Shown here: piece by piece, positions 26,921 to 36,202 of the stretch
How the letters are laid out: each line of letters begins with the position of its first letter
How positions within the stretch are numbered: position 1 is the stretch's first letter
DNA from: Roseateles sp. SL47
GTDB lineage: Bacteria > Pseudomonadota > Gammaproteobacteria > Burkholderiales > Burkholderiaceae_C
Assembly: GCF_026625885.1 (NCBI RefSeq)
Contig: NZ_CP113068.1
Location: 3,038,001 to 3,102,000, forward strand
Reading direction: 5' to 3'
Length of the DNA: 64,000 nucleotides
Notes under the pieces: model-generated
What the model was told of the DNA's origin: nothing
The model's input: the letters and a program-made list of their open reading frames with translations, nothing else
Databases searched by the model: none
Made by a program: the position numbers and the translations under genes

Positions 26921-28000
26921 ATGAGCCTGCACTTCCATCCCCTGCGCCTGCGCGCCAAGCACCAGGACACCGACGATGCGGTGGTGCTGTCCTTTGAAGT
27001 GCCCGAGGCGCTGCGCGACACCTTCCGCTTCACCCAGGGCCAATACCTCACGCTGCGCGGCGAGGTGAACGGCCAGGACCTGCGCCGCTCCTACTCCATC
27101 TGCGCCGGCGTGGACGACGGCGAACTGCAGGTGGGGGTGCGCGAGGTGCCGGGCGGTGCTTTTTCGTCCTGGGTCCACCACAGCCTGAAGCCGGGTGACA
27201 CCGTGCAGGTGTTTCCGCCGCAAGGCCGCTTCCATGTGCCACTGGACCCGTCGGCGCAACGCCATTACCTGGGCATCGCGGCCGGGTCGGGCATCACGCC
27301 CATCCTCTCCATCATGAAGACGGTGCTGGGCCGCGAACCCCACAGCCGCTTCACCCTGATCTATGGCAACCGCCGCCCCGCCAGCGCCATGTTCAAGGAG
27401 GAACTGGAGGACCTGAAGAATCGCTATCTGACCCGGGTGTCGCTGCACCACGTGTTTTCTCGGGAGCATGTGGATTCGCCGCTGATGCAGGGACGTCTGG
27501 ACCAGGACAAGCTGCGCGACTTCCTTCAGGGCCCCGTGCCGGCCCGGAGTGTCGACCAGGTGTTTGTCTGCGGCCCGTTCGAGATGAATGAGCAGGCCCA
27601 TGCTGCCTTGACCGAGGCCGGCCTTCCGGAGGAGCGTATCCACATCGAACGTTTTGGCACGCCGGACATGCAGCAAGGCCGGCCGGCCCCGCATGAGGTG
27701 CTGGCGCAGGATGCGGAAGCCGCGCGGGTGGTGGTGATACGGGACGGTGTCTCCCGTGAGATCGAATTCCGTCGCAGCGACCCCAGCCTGCTGGAGGCGG
27801 CGGCCCGTGCCGGCATGGACGTCCCGTACTCCTGCAAATCGGGCGTGTGCTCCACCTGCCGCTGCAAGCTGCTGGAGGGAGAAGTGCGCATGGACAGGAA
27901 CTTCGCCCTGGAAAAACATGAGGTGGCCGCTGGCTTCATCCTCAGTTGCCAGGCGCATGCGCTCACACCGAGGGTGGTGATTTCCTTCGATGAGCGCTGA
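26921..28000 (+). CDS. paaE: Phenylacetyl-CoA epoxidase reductase subunit
   Basis: PaaE passes electrons from NAD(P)H via FAD and a [2Fe-2S] cluster to PaaA. The 359-residue protein has an FAD-binding barrel (RRSYSICAG near 47), an NAD domain (GIAAGSGITPILSIMK) and a plant-type ferredoxin domain at the C-terminus. The cluster cysteines read CKSGVCSTCRC, with the last in LSCQAH. It lies 12 bases after paaD and closes the paaABCDE set. Confidence 0.96.
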   Translation: MSLHFHPLRLRAKHQDTDDAVVLSFEVPEALRDTFRFTQGQYLTLRGEVNGQDLRRSYSICAGVDDGELQVGVREVPGGAFSSWVHHSLKPGDTVQVFPPQGRFHVPLDPSAQRHYLGIAAGSGITPILSIMKTVLGREPHSRFTLIYGNRRPASAMFKEELEDLKNRYLTRVSLHHVFSREHVDSPLMQGRLDQDKLRDFLQGPVPARSVDQVFVCGPFEMNEQAHAALTEAGLPEERIHIERFGTPDMQQGRPAPHEVLAQDAEAARVVVIRDGVSREIEFRRSDPSLLEAAARAGMDVPYSCKSGVCSTCRCKLLEGEVRMDRNFALEKHEVAAGFILSCQAHALTPRVVISFDER

Positions 28001-28042
28001 GCGCTCTAGACTCGCGGACCTTTTGCAACGGAAGAACGATTG

Positions 28043-28678
28043 ATGGCCCGCGGACGCGCCCCCGGATTCGATGCCAGCCGCGAGGAGATCCTCGCCCAGG
28101 CGGCACGCCTGTTCGCCAACCATGGCTTTGCTGCCACCTCGATGAATCAGGTGGCGGAGGCCTGTGCGGTGTCCAAGCCCACGCTCTATCACTATGTGCG
28201 GGACAAGCATGAACTGCTGGCCCTGATCTGCCAGACGCATCTGCAGCATCTGGCTGATCTGGTCGATGAGGTGTCGGCCCGCCAACTGCCGCCACAGGAG
28301 CATCTGCGGGCGCTGATCCTGAGCTTCGTGCGGGCGTATGGGGAGTCACAACATCAACATCGGGTGCTGACCGAGGACATGAAATTCCTGGACGACACGC
28401 ACCGCGCGCCGCTCATCGATGTGGAGCGCCGGGTGGTGGCCCGCTTTGCCGATGCCGTCGCCACCCTGCGGCCGGAGCTGCGCGACGTCCATCTGCACAA
28501 ACCCTTGACCATGCTGCTGTTCGGCATGATCAACTGGACCTTCACCTGGCTGCGGCCGGACGGCGCCCTGACCTATGAGGCCATGGCACCGATGGTGGCG
28601 GATCTCTTCTTTGGCGGTCTCGGGTCCGTCAAGGCGGAGCTGCCCAGCTCTGCGGGCATGGCCGCACCAGCCTCATGA
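28043..28678 (+). CDS. paaR: TetR-family repressor of phenylacetate genes
   Basis: This 211-residue TetR regulator has its helix-turn-helix at residues ~25-50 (TSMNQVAEACAVSKPTLYHYV). The position, 42 bases after paaE and before the transport and paaZ genes, matches PaaR of Burkholderiales. PaaR is taken to repress the operon until phenylacetyl-CoA binds. The perfect palindrome at 21236 is the expected operator. The start ATG is at 28043; a TTG one codon upstream is less likely. Confidence 0.85.
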   Translation: MARGRAPGFDASREEILAQAARLFANHGFAATSMNQVAEACAVSKPTLYHYVRDKHELLALICQTHLQHLADLVDEVSARQLPPQEHLRALILSFVRAYGESQHQHRVLTEDMKFLDDTHRAPLIDVERRVVARFADAVATLRPELRDVHLHKPLTMLLFGMINWTFTWLRPDGALTYEAMAPMVADLFFGGLGSVKAELPSSAGMAAPAS

Positions 28679-28726
28679 AGGCTGGCCCCTCCCTTGCGTT
28701 CTAGACACAAATTCCAAGGAGACAAC

Positions 28727-29884
28727 ATGAAACGCATCGAGAAGACCCTGCTGGCCCTGGCCGGTGCCGCCCTGATGGGCCTGGGCGGCAGCGCCTGGGC
28801 AGATATCAACATCGGCGTCAGCGTGTCGGCCACCGGGCCGGCCGCGTCCCTGGGCATTCCGGAGAAAAACACGTTCAGCCTGATGCCCACGACCATCGCC
28901 GGGCAGAAGGTCAACTACATCATCCTGGATGATGCCTCCGACACCACCACGGCGGTGGCCAACACCCGCAAGCTGATCACCGAGCACAAGGTGGATGTGG
29001 TGGTGGGTTCCACTGTCACGCCCAACTCGCTGGCGATGATCGACGCGGTGTCCGAGGCGCAGGTGCCGATGATCTCGATGGCCGCATCGGCACGCATCGT
29101 CGAGCCGATGGATGCCAAGCGCAAGTGGGTGTTCAAGACGCCGCAGAACGACATCATGATGGCGCTGGCGATTGCCAGCCACATGCAGGCCCAGGGCGTG
29201 AAGACCGTGGCTTACATCGGTTTTGCCGATGCCTACGGGGAAGGCTGGTATGGGGAATTCAACAAGGTGGCGGCCAGCAAAGGCCTGAGCATCGTGGCCA
29301 ACGAGCGCTACAACCGCACCGACACCTCGGTGACCGGTCAGGCGCTGAAGATCATGGCGGCCCGTCCGGATGCGGTGCTGGTGGGCGGCAGCGGCACGCC
29401 GGCCGCGCTGCCGCAGAAGACGCTGAAGGAACGCGGGTATGCCGGCAGGTTCTATCAGACCCATGGCGTGGCCAACAACGACTTCCTGCGCGTGGGCGGC
29501 AAGGATGTGGAAGGCACCTTCCTGCCCGCCGGACCGGTGCTGGTGGTGGATCAATTGCCGGCCGACCATCCCGCCAAAAAGAGCGCCAAGGAGTACGTGA
29601 CCCGTTATGAAGGTGCGTTTGGCAAGGGCAGCGTGTCCACCTTCGGCGGCCATGCCTGGGATGCCGGGCTGCTGCTGCAGGCGGCGATTCCGGTGGCCCT
29701 CAAGAAGGCCCAGCCGGGCACGCCGCAGTTCCGCGCCGCCCTGCGGGATGCGCTGGAGTCGGTGAAGGAACTGCCGGCCGCCCATGGCGTGTTCACCATG
29801 TCCCCCAATGACCATCTGGGCCTGGACCAGCGCGCCCGCGTGATGGTGAAGATCGACAACGGCACCTGGAAGTATCAGCCATGA
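28727..29884 (+). CDS. Branched-chain amino acid-type ABC transporter substrate-binding protein
   Basis: This 385-residue periplasmic binding protein of the LivK (peripla_BP_6) type has a Sec signal peptide (ending near GGSAWA-DINIGV). The core shows GVSVSATGPAASLGIPEKNT and SEAQVPMISMAASARIVE. It is translated with aaggag upstream and its TGA overlaps the paaZ ATG, so it belongs to the paa operon. A role in uptake of phenylacetate or a related aromatic acid is likely by context. No permease or ATPase genes of this transporter are in the window. The protein must use a system encoded elsewhere. Confidence 0.88.
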   Translation: MKRIEKTLLALAGAALMGLGGSAWADINIGVSVSATGPAASLGIPEKNTFSLMPTTIAGQKVNYIILDDASDTTTAVANTRKLITEHKVDVVVGSTVTPNSLAMIDAVSEAQVPMISMAASARIVEPMDAKRKWVFKTPQNDIMMALAIASHMQAQGVKTVAYIGFADAYGEGWYGEFNKVAASKGLSIVANERYNRTDTSVTGQALKIMAARPDAVLVGGSGTPAALPQKTLKERGYAGRFYQTHGVANNDFLRVGGKDVEGTFLPAGPVLVVDQLPADHPAKKSAKEYVTRYEGAFGKGSVSTFGGHAWDAGLLLQAAIPVALKKAQPGTPQFRAALRDALESVKELPAAHGVFTMSPNDHLGLDQRARVMVKIDNGTWKYQP

Positions 29885-31938
29885 GCATGTCTCCTCCCGT
29901 CCTCCAAAGCCTCATCGCCGGCCGCTGGGTCGGCGCCACCGCCGCGCGCGGGCTGCACAGCGCCATCAACGGCCGGCTGGTGGCGCAGACGCATGCGGAA
30001 GAGATCGACTTCGGTGAAAGCCTGGATTTCGCGCGGCGCCAGACCCTGCCGTCGCTGCTGGCGCTGGACTACCAGCAGCGGGCCGCGCTGTTGAAGGCCC
30101 TGGCCACCTATCTGATGGAGCGCAAGGAGGCGCTTTACGCCATCTCCGCACACACCGGGGCCACGCGCGCCGATTCCTGGATCGACATCGAAGGCGGCAT
30201 CGGCACGCTCTTCGCATATGCCTCGATGGGACGGCGCGAGTTGCCCTCCAGCAATGTGGTGCATGAAGGCCCGGCGACGCCGCTGGGCAAGCAGGGCCAG
30301 TTCATGGGCACCCACGTGCTGGTGCCCCGTCGCGGCGTCGCGGTGCACATCAATGCCTTCAATTTCCCGATGTGGGGGATGCTGGAGAAATTCGCCCCCA
30401 GCTTGGTGGCCGGCATGCCTTGCATCGTCAAACCGGCCACTGCCACCAGCTATGTGGCGGAAGCCTGCGTCCGCATGATCGAGGCGTCCGGCCTGCTGCC
30501 GGCCGGTGCGTTGCAGCTGGTGATCGGCAGTTCCGGGGATCTGCTGGACCGGCTGCTGGAAACCGATGTGGTCACCTTCACCGGCTCGGCGGACACGGCA
30601 GCGCAGTTGCGGGTAAATGCCAATCTGGTGCGCCGCTCCATCCCGTTCAACGGGGAGGCGGACAGCCTGAATTGCGCCATCCTGGCGCCCGACGTGCTGC
30701 CCGGGGACCCGGAGTTCGACCTCTTTGTGAAGGAGGTCCATCGCGAGATGAGCGCCAAGGCCGGCCAGAAGTGCACGGCCATCCGCCGTGCCATCGTGCC
30801 GGCCGCGCAAGTGGAGGCCGTGGCCGCCGCGCTGCGCGAACGCCTGGCGAAGATCAAGGTTGGCGACCCGGCCATTGAAGGTGTGCGCATGGGCGCTTTG
30901 GCCTCCAAGGCCCAGCAGGCTGACGTGGCCGAACGGCTGGCGCAACTGGCGCGGGGCAACGAGATCGTGTTTGGCGAGCGGGATGGCTTTGCCCCGGTGG
31001 GGGAGGGCGTGGGTGACGGCGCTTTCTTCGCCCCGACGCTGCTGCTGTGCCGCGATGCCCTGCACAACGAAGCGGTCCACAACGTGGAGGCGTTTGGCCC
31101 GGTCTCCACGCTGATGACCTACACGGATTTCGACGAAGCCCTGGCCCTGGCTGCCAAGGGGCGCGGCTCGCTGGTGGGCTCGGTCATCACCCGTACGCCG
31201 GCCCTGGCGGCGCAGGCGGTGCTGCATGCCGGTGCCTTCCACGGCCGTCTGCTGGTGCTGGACCGCGAGGCGGCCGCCGAATCCACCGGCCATGGCTCTC
31301 CCCTCCCCATGCTCAAGCATGGCGGCCCGGGACGCGCCGGCGGCGGCGAGGAGCTGGGCGGCATCCGTGCGGTGAAGCACTACCTGCAGCGCTGTGCGGT
31401 GCAGGGCTCCCCCACCATGCTCACCGCCATCACCGGGGAATATGTGCGCGGCGGTGCGGTACACGAGGATGTGGTGCATCCGTTCCGCAAGTACTTTGAG
31501 GAGATCCAGGTGGGCGATTCGCTGCTCACCCATCGGCGTACGGTGTCGGAAGCAGACATCGTCAACTTCGGTGGCATCTCCGGCGACTACTTCTACATGC
31601 ACTTCGACGAAGTGGCCGCCAAGGACACCCAATTCGGCAAGCGCATCGCCCACGGCTACTTTGTGCTGTCAGCCGCCGCCGGGCTGTTCGTGTCGCCCGC
31701 ACCGGGGCCGGTGCTGGCCAACTATGGGCTGGACACGCTGCGCTTTGTGAATCCGGTCGCCATCGGGGACACCATCCAGGCACGCCTGACCTGCAAGCGC
31801 CGCATCGACCGGGGCAACCGCCCCGACCAGCCCCCCCAGGGCGTGGTGGCCTGGGACGTGCAGGTGACCAACCAGCTGGGCGAGCTGGTGGCCAGTTACG
31901 ACATCCTCACCCTGGTGGCCAAACGACCGGCGGGATGA
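29881..31938 (+). CDS. paaZ: Bifunctional oxepin-CoA hydrolase / semialdehyde dehydrogenase
   Basis: PaaZ opens the oxepin-CoA ring (C-terminal MaoC-like hydratase) and oxidises the resulting aldehyde (N-terminal aldehyde dehydrogenase). The 685-residue protein has both parts. The ALDH catalytic Cys is in [10 protein letters not shown] near residue 297, and the general-base Glu lies near NGEADSLN. The hydratase domain from ~540 has [22 protein letters not shown], shown here in part as [15 protein letters not shown]. The ATG overlaps the stop of the binding-protein gene. The pathway then needs PaaF, H and J, which are not in the window. Confidence 0.95.
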   Translation: MSMSPPVLQSLIAGRWVGATAARGLHSAINGRLVAQTHAEEIDFGESLDFARRQTLPSLLALDYQQRAALLKALATYLMERKEALYAISAHTGATRADSWIDIEGGIGTLFAYASMGRRELPSSNVVHEGPATPLGKQGQFMGTHVLVPRRGVAVHINAFNFPMWGMLEKFAPSLVAGMPCIVKPATATSYVAEACVRMIEASGLLPAGALQLVIGSSGDLLDRLLETDVVTFTGSADTAAQLRVNANLVRRSIPFNGEADSLNCAILAPDVLPGDPEFDLFVKEVHREMSAKAGQKCTAIRRAIVPAAQVEAVAAALRERLAKIKVGDPAIEGVRMGALASKAQQADVAERLAQLARGNEIVFGERDGFAPVGEGVGDGAFFAPTLLLCRDALHNEAVHNVEAFGPVSTLMTYTDFDEALALAAKGRGSLVGSVITRTPALAAQAVLHAGAFHGRLLVLDREAAAESTGHGSPLPMLKHGGPGRAGGGEELGGIRAVKHYLQRCAVQGSPTMLTAITGEYVRGGAVHEDVVHPFRKYFEEIQVGDSLLTHRRTVSEADIVNFGGISGDYFYMHFDEVAAKDTQFGKRIAHGYFVLSAAAGLFVSPAPGPVLANYGLDTLRFVNPVAIGDTIQARLTCKRRIDRGNRPDQPPQGVVAWDVQVTNQLGELVASYDILTLVAKRPAG

Positions 31939-32012
31939 CCTGTGCGGGCCGGGGGCTTGTTGTGTCCTTAGAATCGCCAGCTCCCAAGCGATGACGCCCT
32001 GTTGAACGGGCG

Positions 32013-33632
32013 ATGACGATGAGTGCTGCTGTTCGTACCGCCGCCGCCCCGGCGCCGGTGGTGATCGTGGGGGCCGGCCTGGCCGGCTTGACCGTGGCTT
32101 TGCATCTCGCGGACCAGGTGCCGGTGATCGTGCTGGCCAAGCGTGAGCTGACCGAAGCGGCCACCGCCTGGGCGCAGGGCGGCATCGTCGGGGTGCTGGG
32201 CAGTGACGACAGCATCGACAGCCATGTGCGCGACACCCAGGAGGCTGGCGCCGGTCTGGTGGACGAAACCACCGCCCGCTTCATCGCCGAACGCAGTGCC
32301 GATGCCGTCGGCTGGCTGGTGGGGCAGGGTGTGCCCTTCACCGCCGACGAGCAGGGGCCGCTGGGCCTGCATCTCACCCGCGAAGGCGGGCATGCGGTGC
32401 GCCGCATCGCCCACGCGGCGGACGCCACCGGCAAGGCCATCCATGACGCCTTGCTGGAGAAGGCGCGGGCCCATCCCAACATCGAGCTGCGCCAGCGCTG
32501 GATGGCGCTGGACCTGATCACCTCCCGCCATGTGCAACGTGAGGAACCGTCCCGCTGTTATGGGATCTACGCGCTGGACATGGATGCACAGCGCGTGGAG
32601 GCCATTGCCGCCCGGGCGGTGGTGATGGCCACCGGTGGCGCGGGAAAGGTCTACCGCTACACCACCAATCCGGACACCTCCACCGGTGACGGCATTGCCA
32701 TGGCCTGGCGGGCGGGCTGCCGCGTGGCCAACATGGAATTCATCCAGTTCCATCCCACCTGCCTTTACCACCCGCAGGAGCGCAGCTTCCTCATCACCGA
32801 GGCGCTGCGCGGGGAGGGCGGTCACCTGAAGCTGCCAGACGGCACCCGCTTCATGGCCGCGCATGATGCCCGCATGGAACTGGCGCCGCGTGATGTGGTG
32901 GCCCGCGCCATCGACTTCGAGATGAAAAAGCATGGGCTGGACCATGTCTGGCTGGATGCGACCCACCTGGGCGAAACCTTCCTGAAAGAGCATTTCCCGA
33001 CCGTGCATGCCCGTTGCCTGGCCCTGGGCATCGACATCGCCCGCCAGCCGATTCCGGTGGTGCCGGCGGTGCATTTCACCTGCGGTGGCGTGGTGGCCGA
33101 CCTCAGCGGTCGCGCCGACCTGCCCGGCCTATATGCGGTGGGTGAAACGGCCTACAGCGGGCTGCATGGGGCCAATCGCCTGGCCAGCAATTCGCTGCTG
33201 GAATGTGTGGTGTTGGGCCGGACCTGTGCGGACGACATCCTCGGCCAGCCCCTGGGGGAACCGGCACCGCTGCCGGCCTGGGATGAAAGCCAGGTGGAAG
33301 ATGCGGACGAGCAGGTGGTCATTGCCCACAACTGGGATGAGCTGCGCCTGCTGATGTGGAATTACGTCGGCATCGTGCGCACCACCAAGCGGCTGGAGCG
33401 GGCCCTGCACCGAATTGACCTGCTGCGCGGCGAGATCGACGACTACTACGCCAACTTCCGCGTCAGCCGCGACCTGCTGGAACTGCGCAATCTGGTGGAC
33501 TGCGCCGAGCTGATCGTGCGGTCTGCGTTGCTGCGGCATGAAAGCCGCGGGCTGCATTTCAGCCGCGACTATCCGCGCACGCTGCCGGCCAGCCTGCCGA
33601 CCGTGCTGGTGAAGGGGCCGGGTAACCGCTGA
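32013..33632 (+). CDS. nadB: L-aspartate oxidase
   Basis: NadB is the FAD enzyme that oxidises L-aspartate to iminoaspartate for NAD synthesis. The 539-residue protein starts with the FAD motif VVIVGAGLAGLTVAL at residues 16-30. TAWAQGGIVGVL (near 50), TGGAGKVYRYTTNP (near 210) and HFTCGGVVADLSGRADLPGLYA-like HFTCGGVVADLSG follow; the succinate-dehydrogenase-like C-terminus has EVRxR-like FRVSRDLLELRNL. The next ATG at 32019 could also serve. The nadA gene is nearby, on the opposite strand. The stop lies in a 9-bp repeat. Confidence 0.95.
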   Translation: MTMSAAVRTAAAPAPVVIVGAGLAGLTVALHLADQVPVIVLAKRELTEAATAWAQGGIVGVLGSDDSIDSHVRDTQEAGAGLVDETTARFIAERSADAVGWLVGQGVPFTADEQGPLGLHLTREGGHAVRRIAHAADATGKAIHDALLEKARAHPNIELRQRWMALDLITSRHVQREEPSRCYGIYALDMDAQRVEAIAARAVVMATGGAGKVYRYTTNPDTSTGDGIAMAWRAGCRVANMEFIQFHPTCLYHPQERSFLITEALRGEGGHLKLPDGTRFMAAHDARMELAPRDVVARAIDFEMKKHGLDHVWLDATHLGETFLKEHFPTVHARCLALGIDIARQPIPVVPAVHFTCGGVVADLSGRADLPGLYAVGETAYSGLHGANRLASNSLLECVVLGRTCADDILGQPLGEPAPLPAWDESQVEDADEQVVIAHNWDELRLLMWNYVGIVRTTKRLERALHRIDLLRGEIDDYYANFRVSRDLLELRNLVDCAELIVRSALLRHESRGLHFSRDYPRTLPASLPTVLVKGPGNR

Positions 33633-33664
33633 GGGGGCGCTGAGTGCGCTGAGTGCGCTGAGGC
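33627..33664. repeat. 9-bp tandem repeat spanning the nadB stop codon
   Basis: Four cgctgag-cored units start at 33627, 33638, 33647 and 33656. The nadB TGA (33630-33632) lies in the first. Confidence 0.8.
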
Positions 33665-33665
33665 G

Positions 33666-33953
33666 TCATGGACGCTTGGCACGCAGCACACTACGGGCCT
33701 GCACGAAGTTGAAGGCGTAGTTCACCGCCTCCTTGATGGCGGCGTCCACGTCCAGCCGCTCCTGTTCGGTGAGATAGAAGGAGTAGTCCACCGCATGGCG
33801 GATGTAGCGCGGGGGCAGCCGGTTCAGCGCCACGCAGGCCACGTCCGCCATCAGTTCAGGGTCCGCCTGGATGGCGGGGTAGGTGGCGGCGGTATCGATC
33901 ACCGCAGCGAACACTTCACGTTCGTGATGGTTGTAGAGCGAGGTGAAATCCAT
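33666..33953 (-). CDS. ComFB-domain protein
   Basis: This small 95-residue protein is almost entirely a late-competence ComFB domain (MDFTSLYNHHEREVFA, then CVALNRLPPRYIRHAVDYSF). In cyanobacteria, ComFB-family proteins have been reported to bind cyclic dinucleotides. A similar sensor role here is possible but untested. The start at 33953 is preferred over a long extension upstream. It lies between nadB and nadA and is on the nadA strand, but 145 bases of its own separate it from nadA. Confidence 0.85.
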   Translation of the reverse strand: MDFTSLYNHHEREVFAAVIDTAATYPAIQADPELMADVACVALNRLPPRYIRHAVDYSFYLTEQERLDVDAAIKEAVNYAFNFVQARSVLRAKRP

Positions 33954-34097
33954 GGTGGGTCTCGGCAATGCTGCCTGGCTGCAGCGATGCCCCCAGCATA
34001 GAGGCCGGATGGCCTTCATGGAAAGCCCCGGTGGACGCCAGTTTGCGCGGGGTCAGGGAAGGCGCACGGCACCATGGGGGCGCCGTGGCCCCTTGGC

Positions 34098-35198
34098 TTA
34101 TGCGGCGCCGATACCCGGCGTCATGCCGGCGGTGCGCGCCTTCAAGGCGGCAGTGAAGTCCAGCATGCGGGTGATGCAGGACAAGGCCTGGCCGCGCACG
34201 GGTTCGGCCACCTGAATCTCACCGACACCACGCTCCAGGCACTCCACCACGCCCTGCAGCCCGTTCATGGCCATCCAGGGGCAATGGGCGCAGCTCTTGC
34301 ACGTGGCGCTGTTGCCAGCGGTGGGGGCTTCGATCAGCCGCTTGTCCGGTGCCAGTTGGCGCATGCGGTGAAGAATGCCGTTGTCGGTGGCCACCACATA
34401 TTCGCGGGCCTTGCCTTCCACCACGGCCTTGATCAGCGCGGAGGTCGAGCCCACCACGTCCGCCTGCGCCACGACCGACGCCGGGGATTCGGGGTGGACC
34501 AGGATCATGGCGTCTGGATGCTGCTGCCGCAGCAGTTCCAGCTCCAGGCCCTTGAATTCGTCGTGGACGATGCAGGCACCGTTCCACATCAGCATGTCCG
34601 CGCCGGTCTGGTCCTGGATGTAGCGGCCGAGGTGGCGGTCCGGTGCCCACAGGATCTTCTCGCCGCGCGCCTTGAGTTCGGAGACGATCTCCAGCGCGCA
34701 GGAACTGGTGACCATCCAGTCCGCACGGGCTTTCACGGCGGCACTGGTGTTGGCATAGACCACCACGGTGCGGTCCGGATGGGCGTCGCAGAAGGCGGTG
34801 AATTCGTCCACCGGGCAGCCCAGGTCCAGTGAGCAGGTGGCGTCCAGATCGGGCATCAGCACCCGTTTTTCGGGGCTGAGGATTTTGGCGGTCTCGCCCA
34901 TGAAACGCACGCCCGCCACCACCAGGGTGCTGGCGGCATGGTCGCGGCCGAAGCGGGCCATTTCCAGCGAGTCGGAGACGATGCCGCCGGTTTCCTGGGC
35001 CAGGTCCTGCAAGTCTCCATCGACGTAGTAATGGGCCACGAGCGCGGCGCCTTTGGCAGCCAGCAGCTGCTTGGCGCGTTGCTTGAGGGACTGTCGCTGG
35101 CTGGCCGTGAGCGGCGCCGGCACCGTGGCCCAGGCCTGGGCGGTGCAGGTGGCGCCTTGGGCGTCCTGGCGGGCGAAATCGAGCAATACCTGATCCAT
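34098..35198 (-). CDS. nadA: Quinolinate synthase
   Basis: NadA is the [4Fe-4S] enzyme that joins iminoaspartate (from NadB) with dihydroxyacetone phosphate to give quinolinate. The 366-residue protein has [39 protein letters not shown] and the last cluster region [20 protein letters not shown]. It faces nadB, with the ComFB gene between them. The start ATG at 35198 is followed by a clear AT-rich upstream stretch (attttaggg), likely the promoter side. Confidence 0.95.
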   Translation of the reverse strand: MDQVLLDFARQDAQGATCTAQAWATVPAPLTASQRQSLKQRAKQLLAAKGAALVAHYYVDGDLQDLAQETGGIVSDSLEMARFGRDHAASTLVVAGVRFMGETAKILSPEKRVLMPDLDATCSLDLGCPVDEFTAFCDAHPDRTVVVYANTSAAVKARADWMVTSSCALEIVSELKARGEKILWAPDRHLGRYIQDQTGADMLMWNGACIVHDEFKGLELELLRQQHPDAMILVHPESPASVVAQADVVGSTSALIKAVVEGKAREYVVATDNGILHRMRQLAPDKRLIEAPTAGNSATCKSCAHCPWMAMNGLQGVVECLERGVGEIQVAEPVRGQALSCITRMLDFTAALKARTAGMTPGIGAA

Positions 35199-35257
35199 GG
35201 TGCGATTTTAGGGAATCCCGGGAGCACTCCAGGCCGGAAGGGGTTCTGCGAGCGGGG

Positions 35258-36133
35258 TCACACCTGCTCGAAGAACCGGCTCGGCGGCATGCCCACGGTG
35301 CGGGTGACCATGGCGGAGAAGGCGCTGGGGCTGGCATAGCCCAGTTCGCTGGCGATCACACCCATGGGCTTGCGATGCGCAGCCAGGCGCAGCGCCTCGG
35401 CCAGCAAGGCCTGCTGGCGCCATTGCGCGTAGCTGCTGCCCAGCTCCTGCCGGAACAGCCGCGATACGGTGCGGGCACTGGCGCCCACCAGCTCGGCCCA
35501 GTCTTCCAGCGTGGCAAAGCGCTGCGGATGCGCCAGCACAGCCTCGCAAAGGCGTCGCAGGCGCTTGTCCGTGGGCAGGTCCACCCCCAGGCGCAGGCTG
35601 CGCGCACGGCGGATCTCGTCCAGGATCAGATGGGCCAGCCAGCGCTCCCGGTCGCCGACGGTGCTGTCCAGCTGCACATCGTCCTGGGCCAGTTGCACCA
35701 CCAGCTCCCGCAGCAGCGGGGACACCTCCAGCACCCGGTTGTCCTGCCAGACAGCGTTCTGGCAGGGCGGGCGATGCAAATACAGCGTGCGCAGTTCACA
35801 GCGCTCAACGGCCGTGACGGCATGTTCCACGCCGGCCGGAATCCAGACCGCCCGGGACGGCGGAAGGAGAAAGGTGGCCCGCTCGGTGTTCACGCGCACC
35901 ACGCCACTGACGGAAAAGACAAACTGGCCCCACTCGTGGCGATGGGCCTGGATGTCCATGTGGCTGCCCATGCTGCGGGACTTGGCCCGTACCGGCCGTT
36001 CGTCGCTGGGGGCGTAACGACGCGGGTCCAGCGGGGGCACGCTGGTGCGGGGCCGCCGGGTGTCGTCGGCCAGGGCCGCAGACGGCCGCAGGGCCTGGGA
36101 AGACCGGGGCGTGCGGGAGGGGGGACGGGCCAT
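35258..36133 (-). CDS. AraC-family transcriptional regulator
   Basis: This 291-residue regulator has an N-terminal cupin-type sensor (HRHEWGQFVFSVSGVVRVNTE near residues 65-85) and a C-terminal AraC helix-turn-helix domain. The HTH core includes DWAELVGASARTVSRLFRQELG and the second helix pair IASELGYASPSAFSAMVTRTVGMPP, given here in parts. It is transcribed away from the MFS transporter, a common arrangement in which the regulator controls the transporter. The first ~50 residues are basic and Pro-rich and may not be part of the true protein; an internal Met at 55 is possible. Confidence 0.87.
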   Translation of the reverse strand: MARPPSRTPRSSQALRPSAALADDTRRPRTSVPPLDPRRYAPSDERPVRAKSRSMGSHMDIQAHRHEWGQFVFSVSGVVRVNTERATFLLPPSRAVWIPAGVEHAVTAVERCELRTLYLHRPPCQNAVWQDNRVLEVSPLLRELVVQLAQDDVQLDSTVGDRERWLAHLILDEIRRARSLRLGVDLPTDKRLRRLCEAVLAHPQRFATLEDWAELVGASARTVSRLFRQELGSSYAQWRQQALLAEALRLAAHRKPMGVIASELGYASPSAFSAMVTRTVGMPPSRFFEQV

Positions 36134-36202
36134 GGCGAGATTTCGATAGAACTTGTCCGCCTATCGTAATTGCGTCGGCGCCAGCCTGACAACATCGCCA
36201 CC

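Noticed and set aside
28667..28685. Hairpin ccagcc/ggctgg at the paaR stop as a terminator
   Set aside because: The stem is only 6 bp, no T run follows, and the genes downstream appear to be in the same operon.
26363..31653. Long minus-strand frames over paaE, the binding protein and paaZ
   Set aside because: Same antisense effect; the plus-strand genes have catalytic motifs and proper ribosome sites.
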